This document shows positions 1-10,640 of a stretch of 64,000 nt of DNA, one piece after another (position 1 is the first letter of the stretch; each line of letters starts with the position of its first letter). Under the pieces are notes generated by a model, which saw only the letters and a program-made list of their open reading frames with translations, ran no database searches and had not been told where the DNA came from. The stretch spans positions 516,693 through 580,692 of the forward strand of contig CAUYUJ010003891.1 in NCBI GenBank assembly GCA_963575745.1, read 5' to 3'. The stretch is from Prorocentrum cordatum (Eukaryota > Sar > Dinophyceae > Prorocentrales > Prorocentraceae). The position numbers were made by a program, and so were the translations under genes.

Positions 1-556
<556 letters not shown>

Positions 557-1757
557 GTACTCCCTCCATCCTCCTCCCCTGCCCCCTTCCACATTTACTC
601 GCAATGACAGCGAGTCTCCTCTCCCGTGACCACGTGTTGAAGATCTCCCGCTCCCCTCGCGGTCTGTATCGTTACACTGGTACGCGCAGGATTGGGCCGA
701 GCGGCTTGTTCCTATGTGGCGCTGGTTGGTACAATGTGTTTTTTTCTTGCTTCAAACAATGCTCCTTCTGCAGCGCGGGCCCCATTTTCGGATGGGCACT
801 GTGCCGCCGTCGTTCAGAACGACGCGCTCGCTCCAGCGCGGGCCACTTCTCTGCATCCGAATCCGTTTTCGTCGTTGTCGCCCCCTCTGTTCCACTCCTC
901 GAGCGTCCCCTGGCCGCCCTGCTCCGCCCACTCCTGCCACTCCAATCCTTGCTGCTATTCGTCATCGCCCGCATCCTGCCTCAATCTACTTCTTGTCCTT
1001 CTGCTCCTCCCCCTGATCACCCGCCACCTGCTCCTCCTCCCCCTCCACCTCCTCATCCTCCTCCTCCTCCTCAACCTCCTCCTCCTCCTCTTCCTCCTCC
1101 CCCCCATCCTCCTCCTGCTCCTCCTGCTCCTCCTACTCCTTCTGCTCCTCCTGCTCCTCTTGCTCCTCCTGTTCCTCCTCCTCCTCTTCCTCCTGCCCCT
1201 GCTATGTTCGCAGCGTCCCTTCTTCCCGATTACGCAGAACACGATGGAATCAGTGGAACTGCAGGTCGGCTATGACATGTGTCCGCGGGGAGGGACAACG
1301 TCAGCGCAATTGGAAGGGATGGCAGGGACGGATGGGATGGCAGTTATGGCGCGAGCGCGCCTAACTTGTCCCTCTCCCCCATCCCCCTCTCCTCCCGCGC
1401 GATTATACAGGAAGGAGGTGGGCGAGGCCCCATCGATCCTGAACAAACACGGGGGAGGCATCGACGCGATTCCTTCTTGTCCCCACACGTGGGCTGCGAT
1501 CCACCCGGGCGAGTGCCAGCGCCAGGGCCCACCTCCCCCAAACCTTCGCCAGGCCTGAGAGCCTGTCCAGACTCGACGAGGTCCCTGGGACGCCAGGGCC
1601 CTGCCAACAGAACCATAACTTCCCTTACATGGATCTTCCCTTCGGCAAAATGATTCGGCACGCGCGCCCCAGACTCGGGGACGCTGTGCGCACTGAGAAC
1701 GGATGCTAGCACCGAGAGTGACGCCGCCCGCACCACACGCACACACAGAGCACACAT
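557..1757. other. no gene recognised; CTC-rich tract inside
   Basis: GC-rich sequence with a (CTC/CCT)n tract at about 1021-1200. Open frames on both strands are Pro/Leu-rich products of this tract or lack any recognisable motif. I see no gene here. Confidence 0.6.
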
Positions 1758-1935
1758 TACAGTCGGGGCGTTGACCTAAGGAACCCTAAATAAGGAACGA
1801 GGCCCCATTTTCCACAAGTTAAACTTCGATTCCCCATCGAAAACATAAGGAAAACCTGAGGCAAGCTGTGAAACGATCAAGGAACACCGAGCCCCTCCCC
1901 AACGAAAGGGTTCCTTCTTCAGCGCCCCGACTGTA
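1758..1935. mobile_element. small inverted-repeat element, family D, copy 1
   Basis: A 178-bp element with terminal inverted repeats TACAGTCGGGGC at the left end and its complement at the right end. A second copy about 85% identical by eye lies at 6630-6809. This copy has no clear target-site duplication. It abuts the 3' end of the decayed RNase H fragment. No coding capacity, so it is MITE-like. Confidence 0.8.
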
Positions 1936-3195
1936 CCCCCTTTGCGCCAGTGGCCAAAGAGATCGGGAAGGCTCGATGGGCGGAGTGTCAAGGCTGCGAA
2001 GGCGACGTCATCACAACTGATAGCAGGCGCCACCACAGGTGGCAACGGAAGAACAGTGCACGCAGCCCTCTTGCCAGGCGGCTCGTGCATACAATCAATG
2101 TCGGCAATGTTCGGCCCGATGCGCCCGACCCATGAGGCCAGAAAGGAGATCACCTGATGCTGAGCATGCAACTGCTCACGATACGCCAGGGGAGCACGAG
2201 TGTAGCTGGCAGCCTTTTTGGCCGTCTTGGCATCAAGCGAGTTGACCTAGCGAGCTCGGTGACTAATGGCCCCCCGCTCAAGGTCGGCAACAATGCCGTG
2301 AGCTTTGACCTTACGCAGAGGCGGACAGTCGAGCCCCCCCCCACGACCCTCGACGGCGGCCCGCACTAAACACCAGAGGTCTGCCCACGCCGCTCTGCTG
2401 GAACAGCACAAGGCGCGTTCTTTCGAGAGGGCGCCATCACTCGCCATCGCTCGGACGTCCATTCCGTGTTTTTTTTTTTGGGGGGGTCGTGCGTGGTTTT
2501 TTCGCCAAATGGTCAAGGATGCTCCTCGATGGTCCTCGCCGAAGGAAAAATGCACACGTCCGAGCGATGCCAAGCATCATGCTCGAACCCCTGTCGGTCC
2601 AGAACATGGCATGCGGGAGCGCCAACCTGCGAGCCTGCAGGAACACCCAGAGCTCACACGCGTCGATGCCGTACGAGCCTGCAGGAAGCTTGGCAGTAAG
2701 GATGACGGCCGCAGTGGGCCTATCCTCCGGTAAGGCCACGATGGCCCACCCCAGACTTGGGGCCGAGGGGGGCAAGTTGGCATCCAGCAGGCTCCCGTTC
2801 AAAAAGATGTCCCCTTCCAGCATGCTCGGATCACCTTTCATCCAGACCTCGGCGGGGGCGTCGGGAGGAGCGCGAGGAGGAACAGGCAACGGCACCAGCA
2901 GCCTCTCGACGAGCGAGCGGACGAGAGGCTGCGATGAGGCCTGCAACATAGACCCCGCGGAGCTGCAGGGTTCCGTCCGATAAACCTCGAGGTGACCAAG
3001 ACACGACCAGTGCCTTTGCACCAAGGCCCCGACCAAGGGCCAAACGACAGACCAAGCACTCAGCAACATCCGTGCAGCCTGCCGAGCCTGGGGCCACTGC
3101 CCTCCTGAGACAGCGGACGCAACGCGTGCCTTCTCGAGAGCCTCGAGCGTCCCGAAGCGGTGCAAGGAACTGCCAATACTGCTTAAAGCCATCAC
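1936..3195 (-). pseudogene. LINE-like RNase H fragment (decayed)
   Basis: Read on the minus strand, this matches the C-terminal RNase HI domain of non-LTR retrotransposons. Motif FLNGS lies at about 2805-2791 (family usually FTDGS, so the first catalytic Asp is Asn here). Motif ACELW, with the catalytic Glu, is near 2625, FWTD with the catalytic Asp near 2595, and KVKAHG near 2312-2295, followed by a DAKTAKKAA segment like the family's final Asp block. A 125-bp inverted-repeat element (2445-2569) interrupts the domain between the FWTD and VKAH motifs, and there is an in-frame stop after SHRAR. The upstream reverse transcriptase is not present. The domain call rests on motif spacing only. The host LINE clade is not determined. 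Confidence 0.6.
2445..2569. mobile_element. small inverted-repeat element, family C, copy 1
   Basis: 125 bp bounded by CATCGCTCGGACGT and its reverse complement. It is homologous to 4377-4502, sharing the GGTGCTCCTCG-like right half. It sits inside the RNase H fragment and splits it. No convincing target duplication. Confidence 0.7.
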
Positions 3196-3230
3196 ACTCT
3201 AAGTGAACGGCGACCTGCTGCCAGCATTAT

Positions 3231-3589
3231 GTCGGGCGTGTCCCCGTACAGGGGGATTTTCGACGAAATATGAAACAATACCCCAAACATGCACCAAAAA
3301 GATAAAAAATACTCCAAAAATAGTCCCCAGACTATTTGTGGGTCATTTTGGGATTATGTTTGTGGTACTTTTTGATTTTTCGTCAAAAAATCCCCCTGTA
3401 GGTGACTACCTACCAGACCACCCCAACCCAACCCGAAGACCCGAATTTCGGGTTGGGGGGGGTACGGGTTCCATACGTGGTTTCTCGATGTTCCCCGACC
3501 CCCCCCCCACTGAAAATGGAGGTCAATTTGAGGCCTTCGGGTTGGGTTGGGGTGGTTTGGTGGGTGGTGAGTAGGGGGACAGGCCCGAC
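3231..3589. mobile_element. inverted-repeat element, family A, copy 1 (interrupted)
   Basis: The ends form an imperfect terminal inverted repeat of about 30 bp: left GTCGGGCGTGTCCCC followed by GTACAGGGGGATTTT, right the complement of GTCGGGCCTGTCCCC followed by CTACAGGGGGATTTT. The right repeat is split by element B1 (3403-3570). Without B1 and its duplicated 5 bp the element is about 186 bp. The interior is AT-rich (AAAATAGTCCCCAGACTA). A truncated second copy is at 59873-59978. The flanks share an imperfect CTGCCAGCA. Confidence 0.7.
3403..3570. mobile_element. MITE-like element, family B, copy 1
   Basis: 168 bp with about 35-bp terminal inverted repeats, starting TGACTACCTACCAGACCACC and ending in the near-complement GGTGGTGA. 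Flanked by a perfect 5-bp duplication GTAGG (3398-3402 and 3571-3575). It contains an internal CCCGAATTTCGGG palindrome and no coding frame. Two more copies are at 4678-4846 and 48712-48888. Confidence 0.92.
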
Positions 3590-3761
3590 TGACTGCCAGC
3601 ACCACGCGCCAACCATGCCCTCGACGGCTCGCGCCACCGTCCCCGGGGCAGAAACACGCCGCAGGAGGCAGCTCGCCGACGCGCGGACGGCACCGCAGGA
3701 GGCCCCCTCCCGAGAACACCGCTCGGGGTCGGCGAAGAGGGGGGTGTCCAAGATAGAGGAA

Positions 3762-3912
3762 AAAGAACTATGCACATACACCGATTCTGGCCAGACCCAT
3801 CCTGAGCCCAGGATCGGTGCATACGCCCTCCTACCTTGGCCAGGAAGGCATATGCATCGATCCTGGGTCAAGGATGGACGTTGTCAGGATCGGTGAATGT
3901 GCATATTTCTCT
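3762..3912. mobile_element. foldback hairpin element, family F, copy 1
   Basis: The whole segment folds on itself. The outer arms 3769-3785 and 3889-3905 pair with one mismatch. The inner arms 3807-3827 and 3847-3867 pair with few mismatches. The centre is CTCCTACCTTGGCCAGGAA. The core and several arm blocks match a second hairpin at 49068-49252. No coding frame. Confidence 0.75.
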
Positions 3913-4126
3913 TCGCCCGACAAGAGATGGGGGGGCGCAAATCATGACCGGCGGCATGCGCGCGGCCCAGCGGGCCCCCCCTCTGTTCCGCTCGCGAGCC
4001 GGGCGGCGCTGCCCGAGGCGGGGCCCTCCGCCCAAGGGCCGCCTCGGGCCTCTCGAGGGTGCCCTTCGGCAGGAAGGGCTTCAGCTGGGCGCCGTGCTCC
4101 TGCCGGCGGCGCGGGGCGCGGGGCCG

Positions 4127-4281
4127 AGGGGGCGGAGGAGGAGGAGGAGGAGAACTAGGAGAAGGAGGAGGAGGAGGAGGAGAGGAGGAGGAGGAGGAGG
4201 AGGGAGATGGAGGAGGAGGAGGAGGAGGAGAGGAGAGGAGGAGGAGGAGGAGGAGGAGGAGGAGGAGGAGGAGGAGGGGGG
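4127..4281. repeat. GGA purine tract
   Basis: Irregular (GGA)n/(GAG)n tract. Frames through it are poly-Glu, Arg or Gly. Confidence 0.9.
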
Positions 4282-4376
4282 GGGGGCGCCGCGAGAGCCG
4301 CCGTGGAGGCGGGAGCGGGCCCCCGGGGAGCGGAGGCGGGGCGAGCGGCCAGCTCCGGGGTGGACCCACGGCTCGC

Positions 4377-4502
4377 CACCGCTCGGACGTCCGTCCCCCG
4401 TGCTTCTTTTTCCGGCGTCGCGCGCGGCTTCTTTCCGCCCAAGGATCGAGGGTGCTCCTCGGTGGCCCTCGCCGAAGGAAAGAGGCACACGTCCGAGCGA
4501 TG
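4377..4502. mobile_element. small inverted-repeat element, family C, copy 2
   Basis: 126 bp bounded by CACCGCTCGGACGT and CACACGTCCGAGCGATG. Homologous to 2445-2569, and shares with it the blocks CTCGCCGAAGGAAA and CACACGTCCGAGCGATG. Confidence 0.7.
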
Positions 4503-4525
4503 CCAGGACATCGGGAGCGGCCAAG

Positions 4526-4677
4526 AGGGGGGCGTCCAAGAGGGGGGGGTGCAAATCATGACCGGCGGCACGTGCGCGGCCCAGCGGGGGGGCCAGGGAC
4601 GTAATGAAATGAGAAGAGGCGCCATGAAATCTGCGGAGACTTCATGGCCCGCGCCATGAAATCCACCCCCCCTAGTC
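4526..4677. repeat. duplicated segment, left part (paralogue of 53920-54047)
   Basis: Shares blocks such as AGCGGCCAAGAGGGGG, GAAGAGGCGCCATGAAATCT and CCACCCCCCCTAGTC with 53920-54047. Here the homology is broken by element B2 and resumes at 4852. At 54043 it is continuous. Part of the unit (ATCATGACCGGCGGCA) also appears at about 3940. Confidence 0.75.
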
Positions 4678-4846
4678 TGACTACCTACCAGACCACCCCA
4701 ACCCAACCCGAAGACCCGAATTTCGGGTTGGGGGGGGGGTACGGGTTCCATATGTGTTTTCTCGATGTTCCCCGACCCCCCCCAACTGGAAATGGAGGGC
4801 AAATCGAGACCTTCGGGTTGGGTTGGGGTGGTTTGGTGGGTGGTGA
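4678..4846. mobile_element. MITE-like element, family B, copy 2
   Basis: 169 bp with family B inverted termini and a perfect 5-bp duplication TAGTC (4673-4677 and 4847-4851). The paralogous segment at 54043-54047 carries a single TAGTC and no insert, which is the expected empty site. Confidence 0.93.
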
Positions 4847-4975
4847 TAGTCGTCGCCCCCCTCCTTTCCGCTCCCGAGGACGGGGGGATCCGGCTGCCCG
4901 AGGGGATCGCCCTGGCCGCGGGCGTGGGCCGGGAGTGCGTCCCCGGGAGGGAGCGGAAGCGGGCCTCGATGCCGG

Positions 4976-5392
4976 AAGGAGGAGGAGGAGGAGGAGGAGG
5001 AGGAGGAGGAGGAGGAGGAGGAGGAGGAGGAGGAGGAGGAGGAGGAGGAGGGGGAGGAGGAGGAGGAGGAGGAGGAGGAGGAGGAGGAGGAGGAGGAGGA
5101 GGAGGAGGAGGAGGAGGAGGAGGAGGAGGAGGAGGAGGAGGAGGAGGAGGAGGAGGAGGAGGAGAGGAGGAGGAGGAGGAGGGAGGAGGAGGAGGGAGGG
5201 AGGGAGGGAGGGAGGGAGGGAGGGAGGAGGGAGGGGGGAGGAGGAGGAGGAGGAGAGGAGGAGAGGAGGAGGAGGAGGAGGAGGGAGGAGGAGGAGGAGG
5301 AAGAGGAGGAGAGGAGGAGGAGGAGGAGGAGGAGGAGGGGAGGCGAGGAGGAGGAGGAGGAGGAGGAGGAGGGGGGGGGGGGAGGCGGGCCT
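4976..5392. repeat. long GGA purine tract
   Basis: About 400 bp of (GGA)n with GGGAGGGA blocks around 5190-5230. It is followed within 90 bp by a CTC tract (5477-5681), so the two are roughly self-complementary and could pair or form triplex DNA. Confidence 0.95.
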
Positions 5393-5476
5393 CGATTACG
5401 CTCGCGCCTCTGTGGCCGCGCGCCGGGGGCCCGCTCTCTCTCCCCTCCCTCGTCGTCGGCACCGCGGCCGTCGCGG

Positions 5477-5681
5477 TCGCTGCTCTCTCCACCCCGCTCG
5501 TGCTCCTCCTCCCTCCTTCCTCCCTCTCCTCCCTCCTCCTCCCTCCTCCTCCTCCTCACTCTCCCCCTCTCCTCCCTCCTCTCCTCCCCCTCCTCCTCCT
5601 CCTCCTCCCTCCCCCTCTCCCTCCTCCTCTCCCTCCTCCTCCTCCTCCTCCTCCTCCTCCTCCTCCTCGTCCACCTTCCTT
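5477..5681. repeat. CTC pyrimidine tract
   Basis: (CTC)n/(CCT)n tract, the complement type of the GGA tract immediately upstream. Confidence 0.9.
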
Positions 5682-5749
5682 CTGCCTCATTCCTTCTCCT
5701 TTCCATCTTCCTTCCTCCTCTTTCCTCATTCCGACCTTCCTCCCTTCCT

Positions 5750-6629
5750 CCTCGGAGGAAAGGCAACTACTGTCCCCACCCCGAGCTGGGCGTCCGTTTC
5801 AGGACTGGTGGGTGGTGTCTGGGAGCTCCAACAAAGGTGACGACGCCGATCTCATCATCTGTTGGCTTCGCTCTTACCCTTGGACCGCGCGCCCCGCTGG
5901 CCGCTGTCAAGCATGCTGCCCTGCATGTCAAATGCCATTCGTATTCATGCACGCGCCTTGCGATGCTGCTTGTCCGGTGGCGGTCCACCGTCCATTCGGC
6001 ATCAACATGCGGCGCGACTGCTGGCGCGTCCTGTGCGCGGCGCACGGTGCCAAGGAGCCGCCGTGTGCGCCGCAGAGACAAATATGCCTGCTAATCGAGA
6101 TCGCGCGTGACCTGAGCCGACACCAACAGAACTATAAGCAACACGACTACATAAACATGCACGTTCGAAAGTTCGCGCGGGTGTCTTGCACCTGACCTTG
6201 ATCCCCCTCCCTGGCGCGCGGAGCGCACCCAAGGGATGCGGCGCAGATTTAAGAAGCCCGCGCGGACCTTCCATGTTTGTGTTGTGTTCTTACAGGCGGC
6301 CCGGATTAGTAGGTCGACCCTGCCAGATCAAGGGTACCCTCGGGTCCTGTGTCTTGCGACCCATGCCTCCTGCATTTCTGTGGCAACGTGGCCCTTGGAA
6401 GGGTCTTGTGTCCTCTCGCGTGTCCTCTCGAAGCAAGTCCGGCTGTATCTCGGGCGCACCCTTCCATGAACTCACATGGATCACGGATTCGTGAGTCTGG
6501 CGCGTGGGCGCCACATTCACGGACCTGGGAAAAGTACCCCCACGAGCATGAGTCCAACGCCGCCCGATCCGGCGACGGATCGTGCCGAGACCGCACGGAG
6601 ACGTGGCCCGCCGCTGATCTACCTGGGCT
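5750..6629. other. no gene recognised
   Basis: Balanced-composition sequence without a motif-bearing open frame or an obvious repeat. Nothing supportable seen. Confidence 0.5.
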
Positions 6630-6809
6630 TACAGTCGGGACGTTGACCTAAGGAACCCTAAATAAGGAACGAGGCCCCTTTTTTCAATAAGTTAGCCTTC
6701 GATTTCCGGTCGAAAACCTAAGGAAAACGTGGGGCAAGCTGTGAAACACTTAAGGAACGCGGAGCCCCTCCCCAACGAAAAGGGTTCCTTCTTCAGGGCC
6801 CCGACTGTA
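6630..6809. mobile_element. small inverted-repeat element, family D, copy 2
   Basis: 180 bp with termini TACAGTCGGGAC and GGCCCCGACTGTA. Flanked by a perfect duplication. If the TA belongs to the element this is 8 bp (CCTGGGCT at 6622-6629 and 6810-6817). If not, it is 12 bp (TACCTGGGCTTA at 6620-6631 and 6808-6819). An 8-bp duplication with CAG-type ends would fit hAT-like elements, but that is only a suggestion. Confidence 0.88.
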
Positions 6810-6939
6810 CCTGGGCTTAGTCCATGTTCGCGCGTCCTCGATCGCTCGAACAAGCAATGCCCAGGACGGGACTGCGGCGAGCAGCCCTGCGTCGCCACTC
6901 GCCACGCCTGCCGCGCGCGCCGAGGGCGAGCGCCTTCGC

Positions 6940-7420
6940 CGTTGCCGTCGCCGCCTTCGTCACCGTCGTCGCCGCCTTCGCCGCCTTCGCCGCCGTCGTC
7001 GTCGCCGCCGCAGCCGCCGTCGGCTTCATCGGCGCCGCCGAGCGCAGCTCCGCGGCCACCTCGCGCCGAGCGAGGCGGCGCGGCCCAGGCCGGACCGCGC
7101 CAGCGTGCCCGTGTGCCCCGGCCGGCTTTCTCGGCTGCGGCTCCCCGCGCAGCAGCCAGCCCTGGCCCCCAGCGCACTGCTCCCAGCAGCGCGCCTCGGA
7201 TGTTCAAAGATGAAGCCCTGAGGGAGGGGGGCCCTCGGAATTGCATTGTCTGAGGTCCCTCGTTGACTTGAATTCTCGTGCTGTGAAGGCCCTGAGGGAT
7301 GGGAAATCTCGTTTGAGGCCCCTCGTTCGAGGCTATGATCTCGAAAGAGGAGGCCCTACGGGATCCCAACTTGACTCTGCGTTCTCTGAAGTCCCTCGTC
7401 CCTAGGATCCCGCCTCCCAG
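6940..7420. repeat. GCC/GTC-rich stretch and degenerate ~75-bp repeat
   Basis: 6940-7030 is rich in GCCGCCTTCGTC-like units. From 7210 to 7420 a degenerate unit recurs three times (AGCCCTGAGGGA near 7214, AGGCCCTGAGGGA near 7288, AGGCCCTACGGGA near 7350) with CCTCG-containing spacers. No gene recognised. Confidence 0.5.
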
Positions 7421-8655
7421 GACCCCACTGCCTCGGGTGTTCAGATTGTGGGCCCAGTGGCGACGAGATGACTCCCGCTTCCTCCCCATCCCCTCCCCCG
7501 CCTCTTCATCCCCTCTCCTACCTCCTACCTCCTACCTCCTACCTCCTGGCCACATCCTCTATCTCCTCCCTCCAGAAATGGCTCCCCAATGCCAACACTG
7601 TTCGGTGTCCTGTTGTCGTTCGCCCCCCCAACTTCAGTTAACACTTTCCGTTTGGCGGTCGCGCGGCGCCAGGGACGGGGAAAGCCGGCAAGGGGGGGGA
7701 TGGGGAGGGGGGAGGACGGATGCAGTGGGGAGTGACCTGCAAGGCGTAGGAGGAAGGAGGCGAAAGCGAGGAGGGAGGGAAGGTGGCGGGGCGAGGAATG
7801 GGATGAAGGAGGGAGGGGGTGAGGGACAAGGGGGAGGGGGATGAGAAGAGGGAGTGAAGGCAGGGCGGTGGTGGGGAGGGGAAGCGGGGCAACGACAAGG
7901 GCCGGAAGGACGGGAGGATAAGAGACAAATCCTCGCCCGACTCTTCGTCATTACTCTTTGTCCTCAACATCCTTCCCCTGCTCCTCCAAAAGCAATCCTT
8001 CTTGGCCGCCCCATTTCCTCGTCCACCAACTCTTGTTTTCTCGAGGCCGCCTGGCCAACGACTAATTCGCTTCCAATCCCCGCCGCCATTTCCCCTACTC
8101 TACATGCCGTCGGCTTCCATCATGTCCGCCACCGTGCCTCTGCGTGTCCTCAGGTCCTTTGCCCAATTCCCTGAGCTTTAGTCCCCACTCCTGAAGAACC
8201 TCTAAGGAGCCCGGACCCCAAATTCTCAACTCTTTTTTGGCTTGACGCTGGCCCCAGTAAAAGGCAGGATGAGGACCACTTGGAGGATAGAGGAGAGATG
8301 GGGCACCATTCAGAAGACTGATCGGGTCTTGTTCTACGTGCAATAGTGGGCCGCAAAATCCTTTTGCGGCCCATGCAAAGAGGACGCCGGCGCCTTGGGC
8401 CAGACGCAGGAGGGATACTCGCTATGCTCGCTGTAAACACTTACCCTCTGAACCCATACTTCAGAATCGAAGGGGGAGGAGACGAGCAGGACGAGCATCA
8501 AAGTCAGGCTGCATTATAAGGGTTAAAATGCAAATACTCATGTCACTATGAGTCGTGCCCAGCCGGCCAACGCCAGGCTGGGTCTGCAAAGTTGTGGCAG
8601 GAGCCGCCCTAGACAAGTGCCAGGGTCTGGCCTGTAAAATGACGCATTGCCGATG
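7421..8655. other. no gene recognised; purine/pyrimidine-rich
   Basis: Mixed CTC-rich (7480-7570) and GGA/GGG-rich (7670-7930) sequence, then balanced sequence. No supportable gene. Confidence 0.5.
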
Positions 8656-8759
8656 GTGTGCTAACAGGTCCTGACCTGACCAGGCGCCAGCGACAAGCCT
8701 GCTGGGCCCGGCCAAGCCCGCCAGGGTCCCAGAAAGGCCCGGAAAACCACACAAGTGGT

Positions 8760-9665
8760 GGTTGCAAACGGTTCTCCTGGCCCAGACGGCTCCAAGACGG
8801 CCTGAGATGGCCTCCAAGATGCATCCAAGACGGCCAAGATGGCCTCCAAGACGGGCCAAGATGCACTCAAGACGGCCTAAGATGACCTCAAGATGGCCCA
8901 AGAGGCCCCAAGAGACCGCCAATACGGCCCAAGAGACCTCCAACCAGGAAGACCCGAACAGGCAAAAATCGTTGATTCCCTTGTTTTTGAAGGATTTCGG
9001 CATTTGCGCCTGTTCGGCTTTCCGTCGGCCCGCCCAAGACGGGCCAAGACGCTCCGAAGGTCGGCCCAAGGTCGCCCAAGAGGCCTCCAAGATGGCCCCA
9101 TGACGGCCCAAGAGGTCCCGAAGACGGCCCCAAGAGGGCCCCAAGACGGCCCAAGATACCTCCAAGATGCCCAAGATGGCCTCGAAGACAGCCAAGATGG
9201 CCCAAGATGGTCTCCAAGATGCCTTGAAGACAACCAAAATGGCCTCTAAGACGGCTAAGATGGCCCCAAGATGCCTCCAAAACGGCCCAAGATGCACCCA
9301 AGACGGTCTTAGATGGCCTCAAGATGGCTCAAGGCAGCCCAAGATACCCCAAGGAGGCCTCCAATATGGCCTAAGATGCCCTCCAGGAAGACCCGAAGAG
9401 GCTAAATTCAGTTATTTTCCTTTGGATTTTGAGCGACTTTGGCATTTGCGCCTGTTCGGATTTCCGACGGCCCAAGGCGGCCCAAGGCCCCAAGGTCGCC
9501 CCAAGATCACCCAAGAGGCCTGCAAAATGGCACCATGACGACCCAAGGGGCCCTCAAGACGGCCCCAAGAGGGTCACAAAATGCACCCAAGACGGCCCCA
9601 GATGGCCTCAAGATGGCAAAAGGCCCGTAAGAGGCCCCAAGACGCCTCCAAAAGCTCACAAGACC
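8760..9665. repeat. degenerate AAGACGGCC/AAGATGGCC array, block 1
   Basis: A succession of 10-12-bp units of the type CCAAGACGGCC and CCAAGATGGCC. The minus strand would read as HLGAILA/SWAVLEA repeats. A TTTGCGCCTGTTCGG-containing spacer occurs twice (about 9003 and 9446). I do not treat the long frames as genes because they arise from the repeat in several frames at once. Confidence 0.85.
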
Positions 9666-9730
9666 CCCAGTGGGCCCCGAACACGCCAATTCCTCACTCT
9701 CCTCCTCTTCCCCGTCCTCCTCCACGTGTT

Positions 9731-9875
9731 CCCCGAAGGCTTTCCAAACCGATTCGGGGAACACATGGTCCGATAGATTGGCAGGGCTCTGGCCTCAACG
9801 TTCGGCCACACAGGCGCTTCCGAAAGGGCAGGAAGCGGCGGTGACTCGCCGTAGGCGTCTTCGATCCGCCGCCCC
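9731..9875. repeat. conserved spacer, copy 1
   Basis: Block beginning CCCCGAAGGCTTTCC and running through GACTCGCCGTAGGCGTCTTC. It is repeated almost unchanged at 10496-10640, each time directly after an AAGACGGCC array, so array plus spacer form a higher-order repeat of about 765 bp. Confidence 0.85.
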
Positions 9876-10014
9876 CTGTTGGCTTGCCACACGGGTGCCC
9901 GGCGTGCTAAACCCTTTCGATTTTGGTTCGTTTAGAACTCCCCCTGGGGCTTCGGCCCGTCCCGCCAGCACAGAATAAGGACCCGTAAACTGTCCAGGTC
10001 GTCGGTCTTCTCGC

Positions 10015-10485
10015 GCCAGACGGCCCCAAGATGGCCTCCAAGACGACCAAGACGGTTTCCAAGATAGGCACGATGGCCCAAACAGAACCCAAGCTGGTTT
10101 GCACATGTTTCCAAGACGGCCCAAGATGCACCCAAGACGGCCCAAGATGGTCTCAAGATGGCCCAGGACGGCCCAAAAGGCCTCCAAGAGGGCCCCAAGA
10201 AGAGCCCAAGACGGCCCAAGATGGCCCCCCAAGACGCCGAAGATGGCCTCCAAGACGGCCAAGATGGCCTCCAAGATGCCTCCAAGACGGCCAACAAGGC
10301 CTCCAAGACAGCGAAGATGGCCCCAAGATGCACCCAAGACGGCCCCAGATGGCCTCAAAATGGCATTCGACTGCCGAAAAGGCCCGCAAGAGGCCTCCAA
10401 GACGGCCCAAGAGTCCTCCAAGACGTCCTCCAAGGCCCGAAAGGGTCAAAAATTGCTTCCAGACGACCAAGATGACCTTCAAGAT
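10015..10485. repeat. degenerate AAGACGGCC array, block 2
   Basis: Same 10-12-bp unit as in 8760-9665, followed by the second copy of the conserved spacer. Confidence 0.85.
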
Positions 10486-10495
10486 GCCCACGTGT

Positions 10496-10640
10496 TCCCC
10501 GAAGGCTTTCCAAACCGATTCGGGGAACACATGGTCCGATATATTGGCAGGGCTCTGGCCTCAACGTTCGGCCACATAGGCGCTTCCGAAAGGGCAAGGG
10601 GCGGCGGTGACTCGCCGTAGACGTCTTCGATATTTCCGTC
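10496..10640. repeat. conserved spacer, copy 2
   Basis: Near-identical to 9731-9875, with a few substitutions (for example GATATATTGG for GATAGATTGG). Confidence 0.85.

Noticed and set aside
4155-6195. Frames of 360-480 codons rich in Pro, Gly or Arg
   Set aside because: Produced by GGA/CTC tracts on both strands. Codon content follows the repeat and no domain is present.
8461-10433. Minus-strand frames of up to 278 codons reading HLGAILA-type repeats
   Set aside because: They come from the 10-12-bp AAGACGGCC unit, whose length lets several frames stay open. I treat this as repeat, not gene.
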